64,000 nucleotides of DNA, taken from contig NZ_JAJVCN010000001.1 in the NCBI RefSeq assembly GCF_021390435.2, positions 2,666,001 through 2,730,000 on the forward strand, in the 5' to 3' direction. Source of the DNA: Kibdelosporangium philippinense. GTDB lineage: Bacteria > Actinomycetota > Actinomycetes > Mycobacteriales > Pseudonocardiaceae. Under the pieces are notes generated by a model that did no database searches, was not told the origin of the DNA, and worked only from the letters and a program-made list of their open reading frames with translations. Every line of letters starts with the position of its first letter. Position 1 is the first letter of the stretch. The translations under genes were made by a program, and so were the position numbers. Positions 38,534 to 48,371 of the stretch are shown piece after piece.

Positions 38534-38795
38534 CGGGAGAAGTTCCCGGCCTCACAAGGTAACTGGTCAGATCAGCGCTCGCAGTGAGCACAACCCGCCG
38601 GACCCAGGAACACGTGCTCACTCGTCGCGCCAACGGCTGGGTCCGGCTGATGGCGGTTCCACTGCTGACGAGTACCGATGAGGCGCACGTCCGGACGATC
38701 GGGGGACGCTCGATCACCTGGTGCGCACCGGCGGGTGCTTGTACCTCACTGGACACGATCGTCCACCTTCTGCCTGTTGACGCGGAATGTCTGGA

Positions 38796-38999
38796 TCATC
38801 GTTGCCGGGCAACGACTTCGACCTCGATGGACGCGGCGCTGAACGGCGAGGTGTCCACGATCGGCACGAATGTGGTGGGTGGGAGGGTTGGTCCGAAGAA
38901 CATCGTGCGCCAACACGTTCGACGACTGCCATCTCGTTGGCGTCCTTCAGGTACACGGTCTGGTGGATGACGTCTGTCAGGTCCAGGCCGAACGGTAGT
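38796..38999 (-). pseudogene. RidA-family gene, 3' part (cut by IS3 element, frameshifted)
   Basis: Just past the IS end, minus-strand reading gives LPFGLDLTDVIHQTVYLKDA and NEMAVVERV. After a frameshift near 38900-38915 it continues FFGPTLPPTTFVPIVDTSPF and ends IEVEVVARQR. This is the C-terminal half of a RidA/YjgF-type domain. The matching upstream half lies at 40537-40822 on the far side of the insertion sequence. The stretch 38534-38795 holds nothing recognisable. Confidence 0.75.
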
Positions 39000-39018
39000 T
39001 GTCAAGTCCAATTGAGAC
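39000..39018. repeat. left terminal inverted repeat of the IS3 element
   Basis: TGTCAAGTCCAATTGAGAC. It shares TGTCA and TGAGAC, at the same spacing, with the right end. Confidence 0.7.
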
Positions 39019-39027
39019 GGTTTGTGT

Positions 39028-40032
39028 CTACAGGGCTGGTTGTGACTGTGGAATGGGTTGGTTGATCCAGACTGCCTCGGGCAGTTTGGGTGGCCGGGGT
39101 CGGCGGGTGAAGCGTTCGGGGTGTGCGGCGTAGGCCCGGTTGAGGGTGGTTTGGCGTTGGGTCTGGATCTGCTCGGCGGTGCCGAAGTGGACCGAGGCCG
39201 GGGTGTGCATCCCGATCCCGGAATGCCGGTGTTCGTGGTTGTAGGCCAGGAAGAAGCTCTCGCAGAACGCGCGGGCGTCGGCCAGTGACCCGAACCGGTC
39301 GGGAAAATCCGGCACGTACTTCATCGTCTTGAACTGGGCTTCGGAGTACGGGTTGTCGTTCGAGGTTCGGGGGCGGGAATGCGACCGCAGCACGCCGAGA
39401 TCGACCAGGAGGTCGGACACTGGTTTGGAGACCATCGCCCCGCCGCGGTCGGCGTGGATGGTGTGCGGCTCGACCCCGTTGCGGGCGACCGCGTCAGCGA
39501 GGAAATCCTTGGCCACGACCGCGTCCTCGGCCGCGGCGACCAGCCAGCCCGTCACATAGCGGGAGAAGATGTCCAGCACGACATAGCACTTGTACCAGAC
39601 GCCTTTGACCGGTCCTTTCAACGCGGTGATGTCCCAGGACCACACCTCGCTGGGGCCGCGGGCGATCAGCTCCGGGCGGACCCGGGGTGGATGGGTGGCC
39701 AGCCGGCGGCGTTCGGACACCTGCCCAGCCGCGCGGGCGATGCGGTACATGGTGGAGATCGAGCAGTGATATCGGCCCTCGTCCAGCTCGCGGGCCCAGA
39801 CCTGTGGGATCGCCAGATCCGCGTAGGTCGGGCTGGTTAGCAAGGCCAGCACGGCTGTGCGTTCGGTGTCGGTCAACGCCGAGGGCGGTGGTTGGCGCGG
39901 TAGCCACGGACCGTGCTTGGCCGGCGGCGGGTTGGCGCGCCGGTAGTAGGTCGCGCGGGAGATCCCGGTCAGCGCGCACGACTGCTGCACCGAGACCTCG
40001 GCTGCGCGTAGTTCGGTGAACGCGGCCGTCAT
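39028..40032 (-). CDS. IS3-family transposase OrfB (DDE integrase)
   Basis: The 334-aa protein has an N-terminal HTH-like region (CALTGISRATYYRRA) and an rve integrase core. The DDE residues are visible: Asp in SEVWSWDITALKG, Asp in TIHADRGGAM, Glu in DNPYSEAQFKTMKY. The C-terminus includes YNHEHRHSGIGMHTPASVH, typical of IS3 OrfB. The ATG at 40032 overlaps the stop of OrfA (ATGA). The same frame stays open upstream into OrfA, so expression as a frameshifted OrfAB fusion, common in IS3 elements, is also possible. Confidence 0.92.
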   Translation of the reverse strand: MTAAFTELRAAEVSVQQSCALTGISRATYYRRANPPPAKHGPWLPRQPPPSALTDTERTAVLALLTSPTYADLAIPQVWARELDEGRYHCSISTMYRIARAAGQVSERRRLATHPPRVRPELIARGPSEVWSWDITALKGPVKGVWYKCYVVLDIFSRYVTGWLVAAAEDAVVAKDFLADAVARNGVEPHTIHADRGGAMVSKPVSDLLVDLGVLRSHSRPRTSNDNPYSEAQFKTMKYVPDFPDRFGSLADARAFCESFFLAYNHEHRHSGIGMHTPASVHFGTAEQIQTQRQTTLNRAYAAHPERFTRRPRPPKLPEAVWINQPIPQSQPAL

Positions 40033-40466
40033 GACGTCCTCGGCGGCTCGTCGTTCTCCGCGCTCTCGGAGAGTCCTTCCAAGAGCGCGTGTGCTTTTCC
40101 CATGATGTCCAGCGCTATCCGGGTTTTCGCCAGGTCGGATCGCAGTTTCTCGTTCTGGCGGCGGAGTTTCTCCAGCTCGATCTGCTCGGCTGATTTCTTC
40201 GAGCGTTTCGCCGGTGTCGACGGGTCCGCCGGGCCGCTGGTCAGGGCGGCCGCGTCGCGGGCGCGTGTCCACTCGATGATGTGCGAGGAATACAGGCCTT
40301 CCCGGCGCAGGATCGCGCCTTTCTCGCCGTTGGGGGCGTTCTCGTACTCGGTGACGATCGCCAGCTTGTACTCCGGGCTGAACACCCGCCGGGACGGACG
40401 CGGCGCGGGATCGCCCGCCGGTGTCGACGGGATGGGCTGGTCGTCAGCGGGAGTGGACACGTACAC
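40029..40466 (-). CDS. IS3-family transposase OrfA
   Basis: The 145-aa protein has a helix-turn-helix of the IS3 OrfA type (RRVFSPEYKLAIVTEYE, AILRREGLYSSHIIEWTRAR). A leucine-zipper-like helix follows (QIELEKLRRQNEKLRSDLAK) for multimerisation. It binds the terminal repeats together with OrfB. It starts 70 bases inside the right end of the element. Confidence 0.9.
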   Translation of the reverse strand: MYVSTPADDQPIPSTPAGDPAPRPSRRVFSPEYKLAIVTEYENAPNGEKGAILRREGLYSSHIIEWTRARDAAALTSGPADPSTPAKRSKKSAEQIELEKLRRQNEKLRSDLAKTRIALDIMGKAHALLEGLSESAENDEPPRTS

Positions 40467-40517
40467 AAGGATCTCCGATCCCGCCCTTGGTCAGGAACCC
40501 CGGTACTCACACCGGGT

Positions 40518-40536
40518 GTCTCACACGATCCTGACA
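40518..40536. repeat. right terminal inverted repeat of the IS3 element
   Basis: Read on the minus strand: TGTCAGGATCGTGTGAGAC. Pairs with the left end over 13 of 19 positions. Confidence 0.7.
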
Positions 40537-40822
40537 AAGAGGGGAACGCCTCGAGGTACCCGATGTGCGACTGGTAGACGTACCAGGCCTTCGCGCGTAA
40601 CCCGGAGTCTGCTTCCAGGTGCCCAAAGGACAGGCGGCGGCCGTCGTCGGGCAGGCCGGCGTTGCTGTCGACCAGTCGCCTGTTGGGTCCGTCGATGGGA
40701 ACCTCGCTGCAGGTGAACACGAGATCGCCGCCCCGGACCGCGCCGACGTGGTAGCGGGCGATGTCCGCTTGGGGCAGACGGACTTCCTTCGCGTCGCCGC
40801 GGCTGCGTGGCAGGAAGGCCAC
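40537..40822 (-). pseudogene. RidA-family gene, middle part (cut by IS3 element)
   Basis: Minus-strand reading gives VRLPQADIARYHVGAVRGGD, LVFTCSEVPIDG, LSFGHLEADSGLRAKAWYVY and GYLEAFP, then runs into the IS end. It is the first half of a RidA-type domain whose second half continues at 38999. Its own 5' end is also lost: at about 40822 it is fused to a fragment of a LuxR-type regulator. RidA proteins deaminate reactive enamines; this copy cannot be functional. Confidence 0.72.
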
Positions 40823-40955
40823 GCACCCGCAACGCCAGCCGGGTCTTGCCGACCACTGCGACCCCGGTCACCGTGACCAGCCGCACCAGCCGCGCGGCGC
40901 GGGCGGTCTCGCGTTGGCGACCGACAAAGCTTGTTGTCTCGTCCGGCAGATTGCC
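40823..40955 (-). pseudogene. N-terminal fragment of a LuxR-type ATPase regulator
   Basis: About 44 codons read NLPDETTSFVGRQRETARAA, then LVTVTGVAVVGKTRLALRV, the opening and Walker A region of large LuxR/NB-ARC regulators. The intact pattern is seen at 50.6 kb. The reading ends at the junction with the RidA remnant, so it is a truncated gene. Confidence 0.65.
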
Positions 40956-40984
40956 CGCCGGCCAGCGTGATCCGGCGCCCGCCG

Positions 40985-43039
<2,055 letters not shown>

Positions 43040-43188
43040 TCACAGGGGTTTCAGCAGGCAGCGCAACGTCGAGCCGCCCCAGGCATCGGGGACGGTATCA
43101 GAATCGATCAAGAGCGGAAGATCTTTCCCTGTGGCTGATGGCTAGGGCCACAGCAGGCCTCGGCTCCACGCGTCGTCGGCGCGGGTGT

Positions 43189-43380
43189 AACACAGCCGCA
43201 CGTGCCTGCGGCGTTGTCGCCTTGCCAGAACTCGACTTCGTCGGCGTGCACGGTACCCAACGCGACCACCACAGCCGCGCAAACGCCCGCCTGCCACGCG
43301 ACGTGAAACCGGGACAGCCCGGGGTTCATCCGCACCAGGACGTCGAGTGCTCTTGCCACCGTGCCAGATTTCCCAGCCAT
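43189..43380 (-). pseudogene. possible FUSC-family membrane protein N-terminal remnant
   Basis: Minus-strand reading from the ATG at 43380 gives RALDVLVRMNPGLSRFHVAW, then a hydrophobic segment QAGVCAAVVVALGTVHA. This resembles the N-terminal start of FUSC/aromatic-acid exporter-like proteins, after which the similarity is lost. It may be a decayed fragment or a small membrane protein of its own. The surrounding 43031-43700 shows no other recognisable gene. Confidence 0.3.
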
Positions 43381-43700
43381 TTCAACGAAGTCCAGAGCAC
43401 ACTGTACCGATCAGTCATACCCGTCAAGCTGGTCAGTCATCTGACGGATGGCGTTGCTCGGCAAGGTTGTCGCAGGCTGCCTGGTGTTCCCGGCAATCCG
43501 TCCGATACGGCATAAGGCAGGAGACGCGAGGATGACCACAGTACAGACCCAGCGTTGTCGCCGCTTTCGTTTCGTGGAAAGGCCCGCTGTTGGCTAGAAA
43601 GGTCGAAAACATTCGATCACGACGAGCACCCTCCGGCATCGACTTCACCCACTAGGCGCTCCCCGCCGAAAGCGACGGCGAGAGGGAGAGGCACGTAGCC

Positions 43701-43900
43701 GTGGCAGAGTTATGCCACAACCTCGGTACGACTCTGATGGTCGTTGCCGCGGCGCTCGCGCAGCTGTTGAAAGTCGGGTTGGGCCGCCCGGACCGCGCCC
43801 AGCAGATCCCGTACACCGACAACAGTTTTCCCAGTGGGCATGTCACCGTGGCGGCTATCGGCGTTTTCGCGGTGTTGCTGGTGGTGCCCGGGCGGCCCCA
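43701..43900 (+). pseudogene. PAP2-family phosphatase fragment
   Basis: The reading contains LLKVGLGRPDRAQQIPYTDN and SFPSGHVTVAAIGVFAVLLV. These are the first two catalytic motifs (K-x6-RP and PSGH) of PAP2 phosphatases, in the right spacing. The third motif (SRxxxxxHxxxD) is absent, and the frame passes into unrelated residues after VVPGRPQ. Both ends are therefore missing and it is a gene remnant. Confidence 0.6.
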
Positions 43901-44052
43901 GTGGGCAAGCAGCACCGCACCCAAGAAGTCACTCGGCCGGTGCCGGCCCGCGACCAACGCATGCGTGGTCAGTGAGCCTTGGCAGATCACAGGAGAGGGC
44001 GGGATACTGTGCCTGTGGTGCCTGAATGGTGGCTGGAGGAGTCGATGCTCGG

Positions 44053-45009
44053 ATGACGGCGGGGCGACCGTTGCCCACACAGGACGACGTGCTCGGGTAC
44101 TTCAACGCGTTGTCGAACTGGGGACGGTGGGGCGACGACGACGAGCTCGGCACTCTGAACCACATCACCGACGACATCCGGCTGGCGGCGGCGCGGGCCG
44201 TGCGCCATGGCAGGAGCGTGTCGTGCGCATGGGAAGTTGCCGTACCGCAAGACATGGAGCGGTCGACGACGACGTGCCCGCGCACCGCCGACATGCCAGG
44301 CGCCGAGGACATGCCGGCGCCCGGATTTCGCGACGACCACCGCTTCGGCTTTTCGTTCGAGCGGCTCGGCTTCACGTTCCACGGCAACACCATCACCCAC
44401 ATCGACTCGCCATGCCCCGTCTTCTGGGACGGCACGATGTACAACGGGCGGTCGCACTCGTTGGTCGACGCCGCAACGGGATCGGACTGGGCCGCGGTCA
44501 CGGCGGCGGCGAACGGGATCATCACGCGTGGTGTCCTGCTGGACATTGCGAGGGTCCGCGATGTGCCGTGGCTGGAACCGGGACAGGGTGTGTTTCCCGA
44601 GGATCTCGAGGAGGCCGAGCGTCGCCAGGGTGTGCGGGTGCGATCCGGCGATGCGGTACTGCTGCGGACCGGCTATGGCCGCTTCCGGCATGAGGTCGGT
44701 GAGGCCACCGGTTTCATGCAGGCTGGCTGGCACGCATCTTGCCTGCCGTGGCTGTATGAGCGGGAGGTGGCGCTGATCGGCGCTGACACTCCTCAGGACG
44801 TTCAGCCGTCGGGGTACGAGAACCTCCTGATGCCGGTTCACGCCGTGAGCCTCGTCGCGATGGGTCTGTGGATGCTCGACAACTGCGACTTGGAGGTGTG
44901 CGCGACGACGGCCGCAGAGCTCGGCCAATGGGACTTCCACCTCGCCGTCGCGCCGGTCCGCTTCGCTGGTGCGTCCGGCAGCCCGGTCAACCCGATCGCC
45001 ACATTCTGA
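44053..45009 (+). CDS. cyclase-family metal-dependent hydrolase (kynurenine formamidase-like fold)
   Basis: The 318-aa protein belongs to the cyclase family (Pfam PF04199). It has the metal-binding signature in FHGNTITHIDSPCPVFW (H-G-x3-TH-x-D-x-P) and downstream DAVLLRTGYGRF, ALIGADTPQDVQPSG and MPVHAVSLVAMGLWMLDNCD. Members hydrolyse cyclic or N-formyl amides, as kynurenine formamidase does. The N-terminal NWGRWGDDDELGTLNHIT is characteristic of the larger bacterial subgroup. I use the ATG at 44053 because GGAGGAG lies at 44035-44041; an in-frame ATG at 44026 would add nine residues. It stands alone beside gene debris. Confidence 0.85.
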   Translation: MTAGRPLPTQDDVLGYFNALSNWGRWGDDDELGTLNHITDDIRLAAARAVRHGRSVSCAWEVAVPQDMERSTTTCPRTADMPGAEDMPAPGFRDDHRFGFSFERLGFTFHGNTITHIDSPCPVFWDGTMYNGRSHSLVDAATGSDWAAVTAAANGIITRGVLLDIARVRDVPWLEPGQGVFPEDLEEAERRQGVRVRSGDAVLLRTGYGRFRHEVGEATGFMQAGWHASCLPWLYEREVALIGADTPQDVQPSGYENLLMPVHAVSLVAMGLWMLDNCDLEVCATTAAELGQWDFHLAVAPVRFAGASGSPVNPIATF

Positions 45010-45430
45010 CCGCGGGACTCTCGCCTTGATCACACGGCGGGTGCGGCACACAGACATGCCGATCCTTGTCATGGGCTCAGTTGTTTGACCAGGACATCCA
45101 GGCGGTTCTCCTGTTCGGCGAACTCGGCGGTGAACCGTCTTTCCGTCCATCCGCGTTGGGTCTGTCGGCCAGCCAGCCCACACTGCTGTAGCCGAGCACC
45201 ATTGAGCGGGCCAAACGTGGCGTCGATCAACGAATCCACCTCCGCCATGACGGTCATGGTGACCGGCTACCCACGGATGACCTCGTCAACCCGCGCCACC
45301 TTGACCGAACTCACTGTCCACTGTGGCCTCATACGGCACGGAACCTGATGGTTGCCTGTCGTCCTACTGGGTAGCCGGAACAGGGGTTCTTGAGTTGAAC
45401 GAACAAGCCATGCAGTGGATGGAGGCTGTT
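45010..45430. other. intergenic stretch without recognisable gene
   Basis: Short open frames exist on both strands but none carries a recognisable motif, a convincing ribosome site or sustained codon bias. Confidence 0.5.
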
Positions 45431-45763
45431 GTGCACCAGGAAGAGCGGGAGCAGATTCGGCGCGAATTCGGCGAAGCCGTGAACATGACGGCCAAGCAAC
45501 TGGAACAGTGGCTGGCGAGCAAGGAGTCGAAGGCCGTCGGTGACAAGCCGGACGGAGAGTCGACCGGACACGCCTCGGGCAGACGGATTGTGGCATTGCT
45601 CAGGACGCGCCCCGACGACTTGACCGAAGATGACTATCGGCACATGCGCAAGGTCACTGGATACGTGCATCGACACACGGCGCAGCGGCCCGCTTCGGAC
45701 ATCACGACGAGTCGATGGCGATATTCCCTGATGAACTGGGGCCATGATCCGCTCGACCACTAG
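45431..45763 (+). CDS. DUF3140 family protein
   Basis: The 110-aa protein matches DUF3140: EFGEAVNMTAKQLEQWLASK, ESTGHASGRRIVALLRTRPD, LTEDDYRHMRKVTGYVHRH, and the ending SRWRYSLMNWGHDPLDH. The family is small, cytoplasmic and of unknown function; it is widespread in actinobacteria and often lies near stress genes. I chose the GTG at 45431 because GGAGG lies five bases upstream and homology begins soon after; ATGs at 45410 and 45419 are alternatives. A catalase gene converges from the right. Confidence 0.82.
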   Translation: MHQEEREQIRREFGEAVNMTAKQLEQWLASKESKAVGDKPDGESTGHASGRRIVALLRTRPDDLTEDDYRHMRKVTGYVHRHTAQRPASDITTSRWRYSLMNWGHDPLDH

Positions 45764-45903
45764 GCGTCCCGAGTGTTGGAGTCGGCTGTCGGCTCGGTTC
45801 GGAAGTTTCGGTCATGCGAACCAGGGAATTCCGCTCCTGGGATGGGAGGTGACGCCGACGGCGGTGCCGCCGTGGCTGTCCCATTCGACCTTGTCACCTT
45901 TGC

Positions 45904-48015
45904 TCACGCTGGGATGCTGGACGTGTCGCGATGCCACGCGCGATGCTGGCCGATCTCCGTGATGAGCGTGTCGAAGTACTGGGCGGGCAAGGAATCCTCC
46001 GCGGCTGGTGCCGTCACGACGCCCACATCGCTGACGATGTCGTCCTCATTGGTCGCGATGCGCGTCTCACCGAGGTTCGCCTTGCGCAACAACTTGATAC
46101 CGACGCCGAAAGCACCGACCGCTTTGCCGTGCTTGAATGCCTCGGTCACGAAGTGCACGGCGTACCCGTCCTTGCTCAGCGCGGCGACGCTGTCGGGTCC
46201 ACAAGGGACGACAACGGCGTCGTAGAGCACTGATGCCATGGTGTTGATTGCCCGGTCGGCTTGGAGATCGTCATCATTGGCGCTGCGGACCATGCCGTCG
46301 GCCGGAGCGAGCAGTTCGGGAATGGCGCCGCTTTCCTTCAGCGCGGCCACGAGTCGGCGTGTGCCCTTTCCGTCGACGCCGTCGGCGATCAGGATGGCGA
46401 CCTTGCGGGTCCGCACGCCTGTCACGGGTGCGGTGAGCTGGCTCAACGCGGGGGAGCTGTGGCCGTGGTTGGGTATGGCTTCCTGCTCCGGCGCTGGAAC
46501 TCCGATGCCTTTGGCGACCAGGATCGCGAGCTCGTGGTCGACATGGTTGAGCTGGTCCACCACCGCGGCCCGGATCTCGATGTGGTCGACTTTGCCCAGT
46601 TCGAAGCGGAACGCGGCGACGATGTGGTCTTTCTCTGTCTCGCTCATGCTGTTCCAGAACAGGGTCGCCTGGCTGTAGAAGTCTTTGAAGCTCATGCTGC
46701 GCCTGCGGATCTTCGTGCCTTCGACTTTCTCCTGGTAGTGCGCGAAGACTTCGGGGAAGTCACCGGAGACCGCCGGGCAGCCGCCGCCAAGGCTGTTCTT
46801 GAAATAGCTCGTGCGGCCCCGGTGGATCTGGTGTTGCTGGAAACCGTCGCGCTGGTTGTTGTGCACCGGCGCCACCGGCCGGTTGACCGGGATGTGCGCG
46901 AAGTTGGGGCCACCGAGCCGCAGCAGCTGAGTGTCCAAATAGGAGAAGTTGCGGGCCTGGAGCAGTGGATCGTTGGTGAAGTCGATGCCGGGCACGATGT
47001 TCGCGGTGTGAAAGGCGACCTGTTCGGTCTCGGCGAAGAAGTTGTCCGGGTTGCGGTCGAGCACCATCCGGCCGACCGGCCGGACCGGGACCGCTTCCTC
47101 TGGGATGATCTTCGTGGCGTCCAGCAGGTCGAAGCCGAAGCGGTGCTCATCGGCCTCGGGCACGAGTTGCACACCCAGTTCCCACTCAGGGAAGTTACCC
47201 GTCTCGATGGCTTCCCAGAGGTCGCGGCGGTTGAAGTCGGGGTCCTTGCCCGCGATCTTCTGCGTCTCGTCCCAGACAAGGGAGTGCGTGCCGAGCACGG
47301 GTTTCCAGTGGAACTTCACGAACGTGCCAGCGCCATGGGCGTTGACCAGCCGGAAAGTGTGCACGCCGAAGCCCTGCATCATTCGGTAGCTGCGCGGTAG
47401 TGCCCGGTCGGACATCAGCCACATCATCATGTGCATGGTCTCCGGCTGCAGCGCGACGAAGTCCCACAGTGTGTCGTGCGCCGACTGGGCCTGCGGGATG
47501 TCGTTGTGCGGCTCGGGTTTGACCGCGTGTACGAAGTCCGGGAACTTGATGCCGTCCTGGATGAAGAACACCGGCATGTTGTTGCCGACCAGATCGTAGT
47601 TGCCCTGCCGGGTATAGAACTTCGTCGCGAACCCACGGACGTCCCGCACGGTGTCCGCCGAGCCGCGCGAACCGGCCACAGTGGAGAACCGCACGAAGAC
47701 CGGCGTGCTGATGTCAGGATCAGTCAGGAATTGCGCGGCGGTGAACTCAGCGAGCCATCCGTCATAGGGCTGGAAATGACCATACGCTCCCGCCCCTCGT
47801 GCGTGTACGACTCGTTCGGGGATGCGTTCGTGGTCGAAATGGGTGATCTTCTCCCTCGTGTGAAAATCCTCCAGCAGTGTCGGGCCTCGATCACCGGCGG
47901 TCAGCGAGTCGTCGGTGTGGTCGACCCGGACGCCTTGCTGACTGGTCAGGTGAGTGTCCACTGAGTCCACTCGTGCGGAGTCCAGCTGCCGATCCTTCTC
48001 ATCGCGAAGTGCCAT
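45904..48015 (-). CDS. katE: large-subunit monofunctional catalase (HPII/KatE type)
   Basis: The 703-aa protein is a clade 2 haem catalase. The core shows GPTLLEDFHTREKITHFDHE, the distal His in ERVVHARGAGAYG, STVAGSRGSADTVRDVRGFA, the distal Asn in YDLVGNNMPVFFIQD, and the proximal haem Tyr segment RNFSYLDTQLLRLGGPNF. A C-terminal DJ-1/class I amidotransferase-like domain follows (KVAILIADGVDGKGTRRLVA to AFGVGIKLLRKA), as in E. coli HPII. It removes hydrogen peroxide, probably in stationary phase or during differentiation. I use the ATG at 48015, which places QLDSARVD at the usual distance; a GTG at 48036 would add seven residues. Confidence 0.93.
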   Translation of the reverse strand: MALRDEKDRQLDSARVDSVDTHLTSQQGVRVDHTDDSLTAGDRGPTLLEDFHTREKITHFDHERIPERVVHARGAGAYGHFQPYDGWLAEFTAAQFLTDPDISTPVFVRFSTVAGSRGSADTVRDVRGFATKFYTRQGNYDLVGNNMPVFFIQDGIKFPDFVHAVKPEPHNDIPQAQSAHDTLWDFVALQPETMHMMMWLMSDRALPRSYRMMQGFGVHTFRLVNAHGAGTFVKFHWKPVLGTHSLVWDETQKIAGKDPDFNRRDLWEAIETGNFPEWELGVQLVPEADEHRFGFDLLDATKIIPEEAVPVRPVGRMVLDRNPDNFFAETEQVAFHTANIVPGIDFTNDPLLQARNFSYLDTQLLRLGGPNFAHIPVNRPVAPVHNNQRDGFQQHQIHRGRTSYFKNSLGGGCPAVSGDFPEVFAHYQEKVEGTKIRRRSMSFKDFYSQATLFWNSMSETEKDHIVAAFRFELGKVDHIEIRAAVVDQLNHVDHELAILVAKGIGVPAPEQEAIPNHGHSSPALSQLTAPVTGVRTRKVAILIADGVDGKGTRRLVAALKESGAIPELLAPADGMVRSANDDDLQADRAINTMASVLYDAVVVPCGPDSVAALSKDGYAVHFVTEAFKHGKAVGAFGVGIKLLRKANLGETRIATNEDDIVSDVGVVTAPAAEDSLPAQYFDTLITEIGQHRAWHRDTSSIPA

Positions 48016-48036
48016 GCAGTCGGCGTACCCGGTCAC

Positions 48037-48371
48037 TGCACGCCTAATCTGCCACGCACCTGCTTTGCGCCCTGACGGCCGGAGTGAATGTCACTGAAAT
48101 GGGTGTATGACTGGGTAACGGAAGCGGGATGGCTGGTGGAGAAGGATCTTTATGGCATTCCGGCTGCATCCGCGCAGCGCGGCCAACCAGAGACGATCCG
48201 GGGGCTCGTACCGAACATGGCCGGTGATCTGACGGCGGCGGAACAGACACGACCGCAGATCGTCGGACGTCACGATCGGCCAGGTCAAACTGGATGGCCG
48301 CATTGTCGACCAGGACAGGTACAACCGTGCAGATGGCCGCTGATGTCGCACCACGGGGACGTGAGAGTTGT
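48037..48371. other. intergenic stretch without recognisable gene
   Basis: Lies between the 5' end of the catalase gene and the 3' end of the LuxR-type regulator. It should hold the catalase promoter; no clear operator or coding sequence was seen. Confidence 0.5.

Larger units (their letters stand above)
39000..40536 (-). mobile_element. IS3-family insertion sequence, 1537 bp
   Basis: The element has two overlapping transposase genes on the minus strand and imperfect terminal inverted repeats beginning TGTCA. The left end TGTCAAGTCCAATTGAGAC and the right end (read inward) TGTCAGGATCGTGTGAGAC match at 13 of 19 positions. Size and gene layout are typical for IS3. Both genes look intact, so it may be active. 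It sits inside a RidA-family gene. I cannot see a clean target duplication; flanks are TAGT on the left and AAGA on the right. Confidence 0.85.

Noticed and set aside
38534..38795. Possible small genes between the regulator-domain protein and the RidA remnant
   Set aside because: Open frames on both strands lack motifs, ribosome sites and consistent codon bias.
39000..40536. Target-site duplication of the IS3 element
   Set aside because: Flanking bases TAGT and AAGA do not match; the ends may be off by a base or two, or the duplication has decayed.
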